The notes under the pieces are model-generated. The model saw only the letters and a list, made by a program, of their open reading frames with translations. It did no database searches and had not been told where the DNA came from. The translations under genes were made by a program, and so were the position numbers. DNA of 31,671 bases from Scatosoma sp964504025 (GTDB lineage Bacteria; Bacillota; Clostridia; Christensenellales; Borkfalkiaceae). Each line of letters opens with the position of its first letter. Positions within the stretch are counted from its first letter, which is position 1. The stretch covers positions 1 through 31,671 of the forward strand of contig CAZDCO010000011.1 in assembly GCA_964504025.1 (NCBI GenBank), in the 5' to 3' direction. Positions 8,105 to 14,838 of the stretch are shown here, in pieces.

Positions 8105-10276
8105 TCAACCTTCAATCCAAACGACTTCATTCGGAGCAAGCGACAATTCTTTCGCCGTACCGTTCAAATCGTAGAAGGTCGTCGTTTGCGCGTCGAACGT
8201 ATTGTTCACGACTGCATATTTCTTGCTTTCAGGATAATAGGTACAATCGGTCAAGGGATTGGTAGAGTACGCTTTCGTCATCTCCCCTTCCTTATGCGCC
8301 GACCAGAAAAGGGCACGCAACAACAATCTTGCGTTTTGAGGGCTATACGGCAAACCTGCGATATACACACCTCTACCCTTGCCGTAATCGTTCGCCGCCA
8401 ACGATACTTCGCCGACGTTGACGTTGCGCTTGAAACGAGGAGAAATCGCGATGTCCAGCACTTCCGCGCCGTGTAACGCGTACACGTTTTTCATACCTTC
8501 GCCGTAGTCGATCTCACCCTCGACGTCCGCCGTGATGAAATGCGCTTTCTTTTCGATATGATATTTATCCTCGGAGAGCGTAACGCCCGTTTCCTTTTCC
8601 ACACCCAAGACGTCGGAAAGCTGGAAGTATTTGCCGCCCTTACGATAAGCCGTCGGTTCGCCGACGCCGATAAAGCCGTGACCGTCCGCCACCCATTTGC
8701 GCAACGTCGCCACGAGTTCCGCGTTGTTCCAATAGCCGCCGCCGCTGAACGCCGTACCCTCGTCGCCGACGTTGAGAATTACGTCGATATCTTTATCGAT
8801 TCCGTTCTTCAACACGTCGTCGAAGGAGATAAAGCGCACGTCTACACCCAAGCCGGACAACGCTTCGTATACGCCTTGATAGGAGTACACTTGTTGATAC
8901 CAAAGTTCGTGCGCGACCATGTGGCACATCCAACTACGCTTTTTGCCCCACGCGTTCAACACGGCAACCGTCAAGCCGCAATAGGGCTTGTTCGTGCCTG
9001 CCGCCTCGCAAATGAAACGGAATTCGTCGCACACCTGCCCAGCACGTTCAATAAATTTCGGGAATTTCGCCGCCAACTGCAAATAGCCACCGAAGCCCAT
9101 TCGATCCAACGGTTTACGCATCATAGCACGGCGCGCCGTTACCCAGTTGCGGTTCAACTCCGCCACGGCGTTATCCTCGTTGCCCTCGAAGAAGGTATCG
9201 GGGAAGAAGTAAGGCAAAAATCTACCTTCGTGGTATTTTACGTGCGGAATTTCCGAAAGCATACGCACCGTAACGCCACCGCCGACCGAACCGACGACTG
9301 CGTCCAAATTCAAGTCCTTAAAATGTTCGCCGTACGGTTCCGTACCGATCCAGCTATCCCCCAAGAACATCATGGCTTCCTTGCCCTCGGCGTGCACGAT
9401 ATCCACCAACTCGCGTACCGTTTTCGTGACGTATTTTTCCGTGAAATCCATATAATCGAGGAATTTTTTCGTCGGGTTCACGAAATTGTTTTGATAGCTG
9501 CCGTTCGCGACGATATCTTCCGAACGCAACGCGTAGCCGTACTCCTTTTCAAAAGCGTCGAACGCGCGCGGACTCGCCGTCATGGGATACCCGAACCAGT
9601 CTACGTGCTTTTCCTTGTTTTGCTCGTTGAACACGAGGAAGAAGTGATACAAGAAAGTCGTATAGCGTACGACGTTCACGTTCTTGTTTTCGTCGCACCA
9701 TTTCCGCATGTTATCCTTGATATGTTCGAACGTAGCGGCATACCGCGGCTCCATAACTTTGTGCTTTTCGATGTTCCAGTTGTTCGTGATATAGTTATAC
9801 ATTTGCGTGGAATCCCAAAGATTCGTCGCAAAGAAGTTCACCGTGTATTCGTGATAGGGCTTTACGCCGTCAACGCGTACCTGCCCGTCACCTACGTATT
9901 CCCACGAGAAGACTTCTTCCCCCGTCGTACGATCGAAGACTTGCCAATATTTCTTCGGATTTTCTTCGTTGACGCCCAACTGATCGTGCGAATATCCTTT
10001 CAAAAGGTCGATATATAAAACGTCCTCCGTCGCCAAAACGTAGTCCGTCATCAACAGCACGCTTTGCAGCTCGTCCGTGTGTTTATCCGCCCACGCGTTG
10101 TCGCCGCGCACGACGAAATAGGTGTTGTATACCTTATCCGCGATTTCCAACGCGTTTTTCGGCAAATGCGTACCGTCGCAATCGCGTACGGCGTCCGCCC
10201 CCCACTTTTCCGCCACCACTTTCGTGCCCTCTACGTAGTTTTCGTCCGTAGGGATCGTTACTCTGCCCTTTCTCAT
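8105..10276 (-). CDS. GH112 phosphorylase (galacto-N-biose/lacto-N-biose or galactosyl-rhamnose type)
   Basis: GH112 enzymes split beta-galactosides with phosphate, giving galactose 1-phosphate and a free sugar. Typical substrates are galacto-N-biose from mucin, lacto-N-biose from milk oligosaccharides, or galactosyl-beta-1,4-rhamnose. The 723-residue length is normal. The N-terminus has the family pattern GRVTIPTDEN...KWGADAVRD, followed by a TIM-barrel-type domain. The general acid is predicted as D307 in MFLGDSWIGTEPYG, equivalent to D313 of the Bifidobacterium longum enzyme. The C-terminal part has the Rossmann-like and beta domains of the family. It is cytoplasmic, with no signal peptide. 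AAAGGAGAAGG precedes the ATG. The nearby nagB gene favours a GlcNAc/GalNAc-containing substrate, but sequence alone does not exclude the rhamnose type. No transporter or kinase partner is adjacent. Confidence 0.93.
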   Translation of the reverse strand: MRKGRVTIPTDENYVEGTKVVAEKWGADAVRDCDGTHLPKNALEIADKVYNTYFVVRGDNAWADKHTDELQSVLLMTDYVLATEDVLYIDLLKGYSHDQLGVNEENPKKYWQVFDRTTGEEVFSWEYVGDGQVRVDGVKPYHEYTVNFFATNLWDSTQMYNYITNNWNIEKHKVMEPRYAATFEHIKDNMRKWCDENKNVNVVRYTTFLYHFFLVFNEQNKEKHVDWFGYPMTASPRAFDAFEKEYGYALRSEDIVANGSYQNNFVNPTKKFLDYMDFTEKYVTKTVRELVDIVHAEGKEAMMFLGDSWIGTEPYGEHFKDLNLDAVVGSVGGGVTVRMLSEIPHVKYHEGRFLPYFFPDTFFEGNEDNAVAELNRNWVTARRAMMRKPLDRMGFGGYLQLAAKFPKFIERAGQVCDEFRFICEAAGTNKPYCGLTVAVLNAWGKKRSWMCHMVAHELWYQQVYSYQGVYEALSGLGVDVRFISFDDVLKNGIDKDIDVILNVGDEGTAFSGGGYWNNAELVATLRKWVADGHGFIGVGEPTAYRKGGKYFQLSDVLGVEKETGVTLSEDKYHIEKKAHFITADVEGEIDYGEGMKNVYALHGAEVLDIAISPRFKRNVNVGEVSLAANDYGKGRGVYIAGLPYSPQNARLLLRALFWSAHKEGEMTKAYSTNPLTDCTYYPESKKYAVVNNTFDAQTTTFYDLNGTAKELSLAPNEVVWIEG

Positions 10277-10354
10277 GTCCTTCTCCTTTCAGAAATTATT
10301 TCTCGTTCAAGTTTTTTATCGCGCGCGGAGTATCCCCTCGCGCCCCGCAAATAT

Positions 10355-10383
10355 ATTATATCCCAATTTCCGCCGTTTGTCAA
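10355..10383 (-). promoter_or_regulatory. Promoter of the GH112 gene
   Basis: TTGACA (10378-10383), 17 bp, TATAAT (10355-10360) on the minus strand, a perfect sigma-A match. The predicted 5' end of the mRNA carries a GC-rich hairpin (GCGCG arms) before the ribosome binding site. Confidence 0.9.
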
Positions 10384-10438
10384 GTGCCAAACGGATATTG
10401 CCGCGATAATTTTTACGACGAAGCGATAGACATACGAG

Positions 10439-10469
10439 AAAGCCGCTCGGCATAACGCCGAGCGGCTTT
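10439..10469. terminator. GC-rich hairpin ending the first small module (shared with 20221-20249)
   Basis: A 13-bp perfect stem (AAAGCCGCTCGGC with its reverse complement) encloses a 5-base loop. The same stem recurs at 20221-20249 in the same orientation and at the same end of a related module. The U-run is short (TTT), so it could be a weak terminator or a stabilising 3' hairpin. Confidence 0.6.
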
Positions 10470-10600
10470 CCTCATACTTAGGATGGAAACGTATGAAAAT
10501 TCAAAAAACGGTATCACACACCCTGCATCAGCCGCGCGCGTTGCGTTCCGCTATCGACTTGCATCTGTCGGCGTTCTCTGAATCGTTGATTACATTGTAT
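10470..10600 (-). ncRNA. Possible small RNA or small-ORF transcript, module 1
   Basis: A minus-strand promoter (10594-10622) would start a transcript of about 150 bases ending at the hairpin at 10439-10469. The body contains a CATAC/GTATG arm pair just before the hairpin, but I see no strong global fold. An alternative product is the 38-residue ORF that begins upstream of this promoter at 10644. The claim rests on the layout shared with 20221-20555. Confidence 0.3.
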
Positions 10601-10644
10601 ATCCATTCGCGTAATTCGTCAACGATTTTTACAATATTTTTCAT
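10528..10644 (-). CDS. Possible 38-residue peptide
   Basis: The ORF starts MKNIVKIVDELREWIYNV and has a plausible amphipathic helix, but no good ribosome binding site lies close to the ATG; the nearest purine-rich run is about 26 bases away. The related locus at 20394-20492 has an ORF that also begins MKNI and continues with an amphipathic segment. In both loci a promoter-like sequence lies inside the ORF. I keep it as a weak candidate because the protein-like composition and the shared start could simply reflect shared upstream DNA. Confidence 0.25.
   Translation of the reverse strand: MKNIVKIVDELREWIYNVINDSENADRCKSIAERNARG
10594..10622 (-). promoter_or_regulatory. Promoter of small module 1
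   Basis: TTGACG (10617-10622), 17 bp, TACAAT (10594-10599) on the minus strand. The matching promoter of module 2 (20430-20458) has TTGACA, 17 bp, TACAAT. In both, the nearest TTGTCGAA site lies about 70 bp upstream of the -35 box. Confidence 0.6.
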
Positions 10645-10681
10645 GCTTTTTTTTATGATTTTGAAACTTTTTCCTTTCTTT

Positions 10682-10729
10682 TTTGCGAATTTTGTCGAAT
10701 TTTACTCGATTTTGTCGAACTTTGTCGAA
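10682..10729. promoter_or_regulatory. 10-bp-phased array of TTGTCGAA (Spo0A-box-like) sites, module 1
   Basis: Five consecutive 10-bp units start at 10682, 10692, 10702, 10712 and 10722. Three carry a perfect TTGTCGAA and two are degenerate. TGTCGAA is the known Spo0A recognition sequence, and tandem sites with a 10-bp step are how Spo0A dimers bind the abrB promoter in Bacillus. Spo0A itself is not in the window, so the binder is an inference. Confidence 0.5.
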
Positions 10730-10774
10730 ACCGATTGCAACGAATATCACTGCCGCGCATTGCTGCGTGTATGC

Positions 10775-10804
10775 AAAAACCGAGCCTATAAAAAGCCCGG
10801 TTTT
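10775..10804 (-). terminator. Hairpin terminator of a short minus-strand unit
   Basis: AAAACCG-type arms with one mismatch (10776-10785 and 10795-10804), followed on the minus strand by a T-run. Together with the promoter at 10956-10984 it delimits a transcript of about 175 bases. That transcript contains only very short ORFs, one of them a 7-codon frame behind GGAGGAG that runs into the terminator. No product is recognised. Confidence 0.5.
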
Positions 10805-10955
10805 ATCAAACGTCTCCTCCTCTCGTTTTATAGATTTCATTCGCAAATGCCATAAACAAAATCACTAATTTGATTTACAAGATGCAATTCGCGGTAGGTA
10901 CCCTTCACCAAAAAGTATACTCGTTCCTAAACATATTTAATTGGGTCGCATTTAT

Positions 10956-10984
10956 ATTTTAGCACTTTTTATATCCCCCGTCAA
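10956..10984 (-). promoter_or_regulatory. Promoter of a short minus-strand transcription unit
   Basis: TTGACG (10979-10984), 17 bp, TAAAAT (10956-10961) on the minus strand. It reads toward the hairpin at 10775-10804; no convincing protein gene lies between them. Confidence 0.5.
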
Positions 10985-11066
10985 GAATTTGAAAGATTAT
11001 ATCAAAATTTTTCTTTGCGCGAACCGTTTTCTTCTTTTTACCAAAAGTTGTTCTTCTTTACTTTAC

Positions 11067-11179
11067 ATTATAACTTCTCGTTATGGCTAATATAAGTTTT
11101 GCTTATCATTTGAACGATTTTTTGAGAAAAAATAAAAAAATTCTTTATACTTTTTGCGTATCCGTGGCACTCGTTCAAA
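11067..11179 (+). repeat. Dispersed repeat copy B with two phased dyads
   Basis: This is the second copy of the repeat found upstream of gdhA. It keeps both dyads, ATAAC-N5-GTTAT (11070-11084) and ATAAG-N5-CTTAT (11092-11106), with the same 22-bp centre spacing, while the flanks have diverged. No gene starts directly after it on the plus strand; the next is nagB about 480 bp away, beyond tRNA-Ser. A short frame starting MANISFAYHL crosses it, but I regard it as chance because the other copy has a different downstream frame. Confidence 0.55.
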
Positions 11180-11332
11180 TTTTCAACACCCACGACGAAA
11201 GACGACATTCCGCGCATAGCGCGGAGCTTCGCCGCTCAGAGGCGACAACGCTTCCTCCACCCCTTCTCTTTTTCGCGGCTCGCGTGAACTCGTAGGAACT
11301 CACGAGCCAAGCGACTCAGCCCCACGACGAAA
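11180..11332. other. Intergenic DNA with short repeats near tRNA-Ser
   Basis: No gene is seen here. The stretch contains two of the three copies of the 14-mer CACGACGAAAGACG (11191-11204 and 11323-11336), a CCGCGC-ATA-GCGCGG hairpin and a TCGCGTGAAC word that also occurs beside tRNA-Pro. It may be debris from repeated tRNA-flanking DNA. Confidence 0.4.
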
Positions 11333-11366
11333 GACGCCCGAAACGAAAAAAATCGTTTCGGGCGTC
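11333..11366. terminator. Hairpin after tRNA-Ser
   Basis: Perfect complementary arms beginning GACGCCCGAAACGA enclose an A/T-only loop immediately downstream of the tRNA on the minus strand. Only a TTT run follows, so termination may be partial. Confidence 0.6.
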
Positions 11367-11368
11367 TT

Positions 11369-11459
11369 TGGCGCAGAAGACGAGATTTGAACTCGTGCCA
11401 CCATTACTGATGCTACTCCCTTAGCAGGGGAGCCCCTTGAGCCACTTGGGTACTTCTGC
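11369..11459 (-). tRNA. tRNA-Ser(GCU)
   Basis: The minus strand folds as a complete class II tRNA with a GCAGAAG/CTTCTGC acceptor stem, long variable arm and anticodon loop CTGCTAA (anticodon GCT). CCA is encoded. A promoter (TTGACA, 17 bp, TATAGT at 11499-11527) lies just upstream. Confidence 0.97.
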
Positions 11460-11498
11460 AAGGCTCAATGCATGATACGCTTCATTCAAAGCCATATA

Positions 11499-11527
11499 AC
11501 TATATCACATTTTTCGCCCGTTGTCAA
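11499..11527 (-). promoter_or_regulatory. Promoter of tRNA-Ser
   Basis: TTGACA (11522-11527), 17 bp, TATAGT (11499-11504) on the minus strand, about 40 bp before the tRNA 5' end. Confidence 0.8.
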
Positions 11528-11588
11528 AGCTTTTTGCCGCAAAAAAGAAAAAACTTTTGAAAAAAATCGGGTAAATATTTTCAAATAC

Positions 11589-11617
11589 TTGACCTTACAA
11601 AAGAAAAGGTTTATAAT
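11589..11617 (+). promoter_or_regulatory. Promoter of nagB
   Basis: TTGACC (11589-11594), 17 bp, TATAAT (11612-11617), leaving a leader of about 40 bases. Confidence 0.85.
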
Positions 11618-11661
11618 AGTATTCGTTGAAAGACAAAATATTTTATAGCGAGGTTTTAACA

Positions 11662-12384
11662 ATGAAAGTTATCGTCACTGAAAATTATGATGAGATGAGC
11701 AAAAAAGCCGCCGAGATCATTATCGACGTGGTGAAGAACAATCCCAACGCGATTTTGGGGCTTGCTACCGGTTCCAGCCCGATCGGTATGTATGAAAATA
11801 TGGCGAAAGACCACAGAGAAAACGGTACGTCTTACAAGAACGTAAAATCCGTCAACTTGGACGAATACGTCGGTTTGACCGCAGATCACGATCAAAGCTA
11901 CGCTTACTTTATGAGAACGAATCTTTTCGACAAGATCGACATCGATTTGAAGAACACCAACCTGCCCTGCGGCAGCGCACCCGACGCGCAAAAGGAATGC
12001 GATCGTTACAACGCGCTCCTTGCTACCATGCAACAAGACGTACAAGTGTTAGGGCTTGGTTCTAACGGACATATCGGTTTCAACGAACCGGGCACGCCGC
12101 TCGAATCGGTTACGCACCTCGTTGATTTGACGGAAAATACGATCAAAGACAACTCCCGTTTGTTCAACTCGATCGACGAAGTTCCCCGTCAAGCGTTGTC
12201 CATGGGTATCAAGAATATTATGCAAGCGAAGTCGATCCTGATGGTCGTTTCCGGCAAGAACAAGGCGGAAGCCGTCAAGGGAATGGTTCAAGGCAAAGTT
12301 ACACCCGATCTTCCCGCATCCGTATTGCAACTGCACCCGTTCGTTACGATCGTATGCGACAAGGACGCAGCAAGCTTGTTATAA
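11662..12384 (+). CDS. nagB: Glucosamine-6-phosphate deaminase
   Basis: It converts glucosamine 6-phosphate to fructose 6-phosphate and ammonia, feeding amino sugars into glycolysis. The 240-residue length fits the short, monomeric Gram-positive type and not the longer allosteric E. coli form. Visible motifs are the phosphate loop LATGSSP (residues 35-40), SVNLDEYVGL with catalytic D67, and GSNGHIGFNEPG with H137 and E142. I chose the ATG at 11662, with GAGG about 8 bases upstream; an in-frame TTG 36 bases earlier lies right after the -10 box and would leave almost no leader. The gene has its own promoter and a strong terminator. Its product fits with the GH112 enzyme in amino-sugar use, although nagA and transporters are not in the window. 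Confidence 0.96.
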   Translation: MKVIVTENYDEMSKKAAEIIIDVVKNNPNAILGLATGSSPIGMYENMAKDHRENGTSYKNVKSVNLDEYVGLTADHDQSYAYFMRTNLFDKIDIDLKNTNLPCGSAPDAQKECDRYNALLATMQQDVQVLGLGSNGHIGFNEPGTPLESVTHLVDLTENTIKDNSRLFNSIDEVPRQALSMGIKNIMQAKSILMVVSGKNKAEAVKGMVQGKVTPDLPASVLQLHPFVTIVCDKDAASLL

Positions 12385-12412
12385 GCACCCCCCTTCTATA
12401 ACGAATTTACGC

Positions 12413-12445
12413 ATAAGGACGCCGTACGGCGTCCTTATCTTTATG
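12413..12445 (+). terminator. Terminator of nagB
   Basis: A 12-bp perfect stem (ATAAGGACGCCG with its reverse complement, 2-base centre) followed by TCTTTAT, 29 bases beyond the stop codon. Confidence 0.85.
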
Positions 12446-12486
12446 TTTATAGCCATGAAAACCTACACGGTTCCATAAATCTCCAA

Positions 12487-12537
12487 CAAAACGAAGGGAG
12501 CAGGTAGGCGTTTAACACATCCACTCCCTTCGTTTTA
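12487..12537. terminator. Hairpin terminating the CRISPR array transcript
   Basis: ACGAAGGGAG (12491-12500) and CTCCCTTCGT (12524-12533) form a 10-bp stem. On the minus strand it is followed by TTTTGTT, placing it about 40 bases past the last, leader-distal repeat. On the plus strand TTTT also follows. Its loop shares most of a 20-base core with the gdhA terminator. Confidence 0.75.
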
Positions 12538-12578
12538 TCCGAGTTTATTTCAATTTTTCGTTGCTCGCCTGTAAAAAA

Positions 12579-13736
12579 GTTTTAATTACTTACAGAATAA
12601 CAAGACTCTCAAACCGATTTGCGCACCTTCAAGTGTGCCTGCGTGTTTTAATTACTTACAGAATAACAAGACTCTCAAACAACTATCGCCGCCTATGTTA
12701 TACTCCCCGAGTTTTAATTACTTACAGAATAACAAGACTCTCAAACAAGTGCGTGGCGATTATGTTTGTCGGACTTGTTTTAATTACTTACAGAATAACA
12801 AGACTCTCAAACCCGATTAATTGGCAAATTGAAGACAACGCAGTTTTAATTACTTACAGAATAACAAGACTCTCAAACCGTGCTAAAAGTGTAAGAACCA
12901 GAGCCGTTGTTTTAATTACTTACAGAATAACAAGACTCTCAAACACCTTGTTGTTGTGTTTTGTATGTCGGTATGTTTTAATTACTTACAGAATAACAAG
13001 ACTCTCAAACGCTCCTGTTCGCTTGGCATTGTGAACACTGGTTTTAATTACTTACAGAATAACAAGACTCTCAAACGGGGGCTCGATGTGTAAGCCTGGT
13101 GATTATGTTTTAATTACTTACAGAATAACAAGACTCTCAAACTCGTCGTTTGTTTAAGCTCGTTCCGTCCGAGTTTTAATTACTTACAGAATAACAAGAC
13201 TCTCAAACTCTTTTAAAATTTGTTCAATTTGTTCCGCTGTTTTAATTACTTACAGAATAACAAGACTCTCAAACTTGTGTTGTCAACTATTTGCACAGAT
13301 TTTCGTTTTAATTACTTACAGAATAACAAGACTCTCAAACTTAATCAACAATGTTTCCTTACAACCCATAGTTTTAATTACTTACAGAATAACAAGACTC
13401 TCAAACAATAGTATTGTATGGGTTTTACCCCCCTTGGTTTTAATTACTTACAGAATAACAAGACTCTCAAACCTTCGTTACAGTAATATTCAATTAGGTA
13501 TTGTTTTAATTACTTACAGAATAACAAGACTCTCAAACACACCTTCGGTGTTGCGGGTTATAGTCAACGTTTTAATTACTTACAGAATAACAAGACTCTC
13601 AAACTAAAAAATGCTTGACAAATGAAAAAAAGTGGTTTTAATTACTTACAGAATAACAAGACTCTCAAACATAGTTTCGCGGTTTCGTTCACCTCTTGCG
13701 GTTTTAATTACTTACAGAATAACAAGACTCTCAAAC
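12579..13736 (-). CRISPR. Type II-A CRISPR array, 18 repeats and 17 spacers
   Basis: Eighteen copies of a 36-bp repeat start at 12579 and recur every 66 bp to 13701. All appear identical, and all 17 spacers are exactly 30 bp. In the crRNA direction (minus) the repeat begins GTTTGAGAGTCTTG and ends AATTAAAAC, the GTTTGAGAG start being typical of type II. The leader lies at the csn2 side, so the newest spacer is 13671-13700. No decayed terminal repeat is seen even at the old end. I found no match between any spacer and other parts of this window by eye. Confidence 0.99.
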
Positions 13737-13810
13737 CTCAAATTGTTCGGCGTGAAAATCGCGTATGGACGATACGGTTTTCTGTAAGCAACGATAAAAA
13801 CAGCCTTTAC
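13737..13810 (-). promoter_or_regulatory. CRISPR leader ending in ATTTGAG
   Basis: The last seven leader bases before the first repeat are ATTTGAG (13737-13743, minus strand), the leader-anchoring sequence known to direct spacer insertion in Streptococcus type II-A systems. The leader also carries CTTACAGAA (13780-13788), which is complementary to the TTCTGTAAG segment of every repeat. Confidence 0.85.
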
Positions 13811-13816
13811 GATAGT

Positions 13817-13845
13817 ATTATATCACATATTTTCATAACCTGCAA
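13817..13845 (-). promoter_or_regulatory. CRISPR array promoter nested in the end of csn2
   Basis: TTGCAG (13840-13845), 17 bp, TATAAT (13817-13822) on the minus strand. The -35 box and spacer lie inside the last codons of csn2 and the -10 box directly follows its stop codon. Transcription would start near 13810, about 74 bases before the first repeat. Confidence 0.8.
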
Positions 13846-14521
13846 CTATTTCACACAAATCTTCCGTCACGATTACCGCTTTTTCTTCCGCTAAAAACGG
13901 ACGCAGTTTACCGCTTTCCAACAGCAACAGCCCCACCTGTTCCCTGCGGCAATGCTCGTACAGTCGCGACAGTTGCTCGTCGTCAAACACGCTTTTCAAA
14001 TTGACAAATATAAAAAATTCCGATTTTCTCAATTCTACCAGCGCGTTGATATAGCAAATGAGTTTCTCTTCCAAACTGTCGTACGTCTTGGCGAATTTCA
14101 CGCCAGCCGCCTTAAAATAGTCTATCGGCTGCGGCTCGTCGTATTCCAACGCGAACGCCGTTTGCAAAGATATTTCCTCCAAAAATGCCACCGTTTTCGA
14201 AGTCAACTCGTTAAAATGCGGCAAAGATTGCCCGAACGCAGTTTGTTCCAACCGTTTATACAACGCGTTCAGCACCTTCTTTTCGTTAAGATCAAAATGA
14301 AAGACGTCGGACACCCATTCTCCGCAAGTATGCGGTTCTATGCTTCTCCCGTCCGCGGAAAACGCGAACGTACCCTCGCCGCCACCCATTTGCCTTTCCA
14401 AGTCCACGACCATTTCGTAAAACGTCCGCGGATTTTCCACGACCAAAACCTGCACGCGTTCTTCGGAAATTTCCAACGTCGTTTCCAAATGCACGTGCGC
14501 CACCCGTATCGTCGTTTTCAT
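13823..14521 (-). CDS. csn2: CRISPR-associated protein Csn2 (type II-A)
   Basis: Csn2 is the type II-A adaptation protein; in characterised systems it forms a ring-shaped tetramer that slides on DNA ends and helps Cas1-Cas2 and Cas9 acquire spacers. The 232-residue length fits. The C-terminal family pattern is clear: FIFVNLKSVFDDEQLSRLYE followed by QVGLLLLES. The N-terminal half is weakly conserved, as usual. It overlaps cas2 by the four bases ATGA, so translation is probably coupled. It is the last cas gene, and its 3' end contains the array promoter. Presence of csn2 is what assigns the locus to subtype II-A. Confidence 0.93.
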   Translation of the reverse strand: MKTTIRVAHVHLETTLEISEERVQVLVVENPRTFYEMVVDLERQMGGGEGTFAFSADGRSIEPHTCGEWVSDVFHFDLNEKKVLNALYKRLEQTAFGQSLPHFNELTSKTVAFLEEISLQTAFALEYDEPQPIDYFKAAGVKFAKTYDSLEEKLICYINALVELRKSEFFIFVNLKSVFDDEQLSRLYEHCRREQVGLLLLESGKLRPFLAEEKAVIVTEDLCEIVAGYENM

Positions 14522-14838
14522 ATCTCCACCAACCTATCCGTCGTATCAATCACGAGTTGTTGTTCCTCTCCCGTGACGTATTCGATTTTTGAAAATTGAT
14601 TTTCCGTAATTTCCAGCATCTCCACGATTCCGTCCGTCGGCACGTTCCGCCGCACGCGTTCTTTCACAGCGGCACTCGTCACGTTGTTGATGACCAATTT
14701 CGTATACACCGATTTTTGCATCATGATAAAGCCGCTTCGCAAAAGGAATTTATGAAACGTATTATACGCGCGTCTATCCCGATCGGTTTGCATCGGCAAA
14801 TCAAAAAATACCATCAATCTCATAAACTTATAATTCAT
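14518..14838 (-). CDS. cas2: CRISPR-associated protein Cas2
   Basis: Cas2 forms the dimeric core of the Cas1-Cas2 spacer integrase. The 106-residue protein has the ferredoxin-like start MNYKFMRLMVFFDLP with the conserved D13, and a C-terminal strand typical of type II Cas2 (VTGEEQQLVIDTTDRLVEI). It overlaps cas1 by 11 bases and csn2 by 4, showing tight translational coupling within the operon. Confidence 0.97.
   Translation of the reverse strand: MNYKFMRLMVFFDLPMQTDRDRRAYNTFHKFLLRSGFIMMQKSVYTKLVINNVTSAAVKERVRRNVPTDGIVEMLEITENQFSKIEYVTGEEQQLVIDTTDRLVEI

Noticed and set aside
8540..10018. Long 492-codon frame antisense to the GH112 gene
   Set aside because: It mirrors codon bias of the real gene on the other strand, lacks recognisable motifs and is rich in Arg/His/Val shadow composition.
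10682..10729. TTGTCGAA array read as replication iterons or DnaA boxes
   Set aside because: The sites do not match the DnaA box (TTATNCACA), and no replication gene or AT-rich unwinding element is nearby; a promoter is.
10493..10855. 120-codon plus-strand frame in the gene-free region
   Set aside because: It runs through a hairpin terminator and the TTGTCGAA array antisense to promoters, with Phe-rich low-complexity composition.
11083..11295. 70-codon frame starting MANISFAYHL in repeat copy B
   Set aside because: In copy A the equivalent frame diverges and ends elsewhere; conservation follows the DNA dyads, not codons.
12561..13034. Open frames running through the CRISPR array on the plus strand
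   Set aside because: They only translate the repeat unit and spacers; 66-bp periodicity (22 codons) keeps the frame open.
13605..13634. TTGACA in spacer 16 as an internal plus-strand promoter
   Set aside because: No -10 box at a suitable distance; the downstream repeat lacks a TATAAT-like sequence there.
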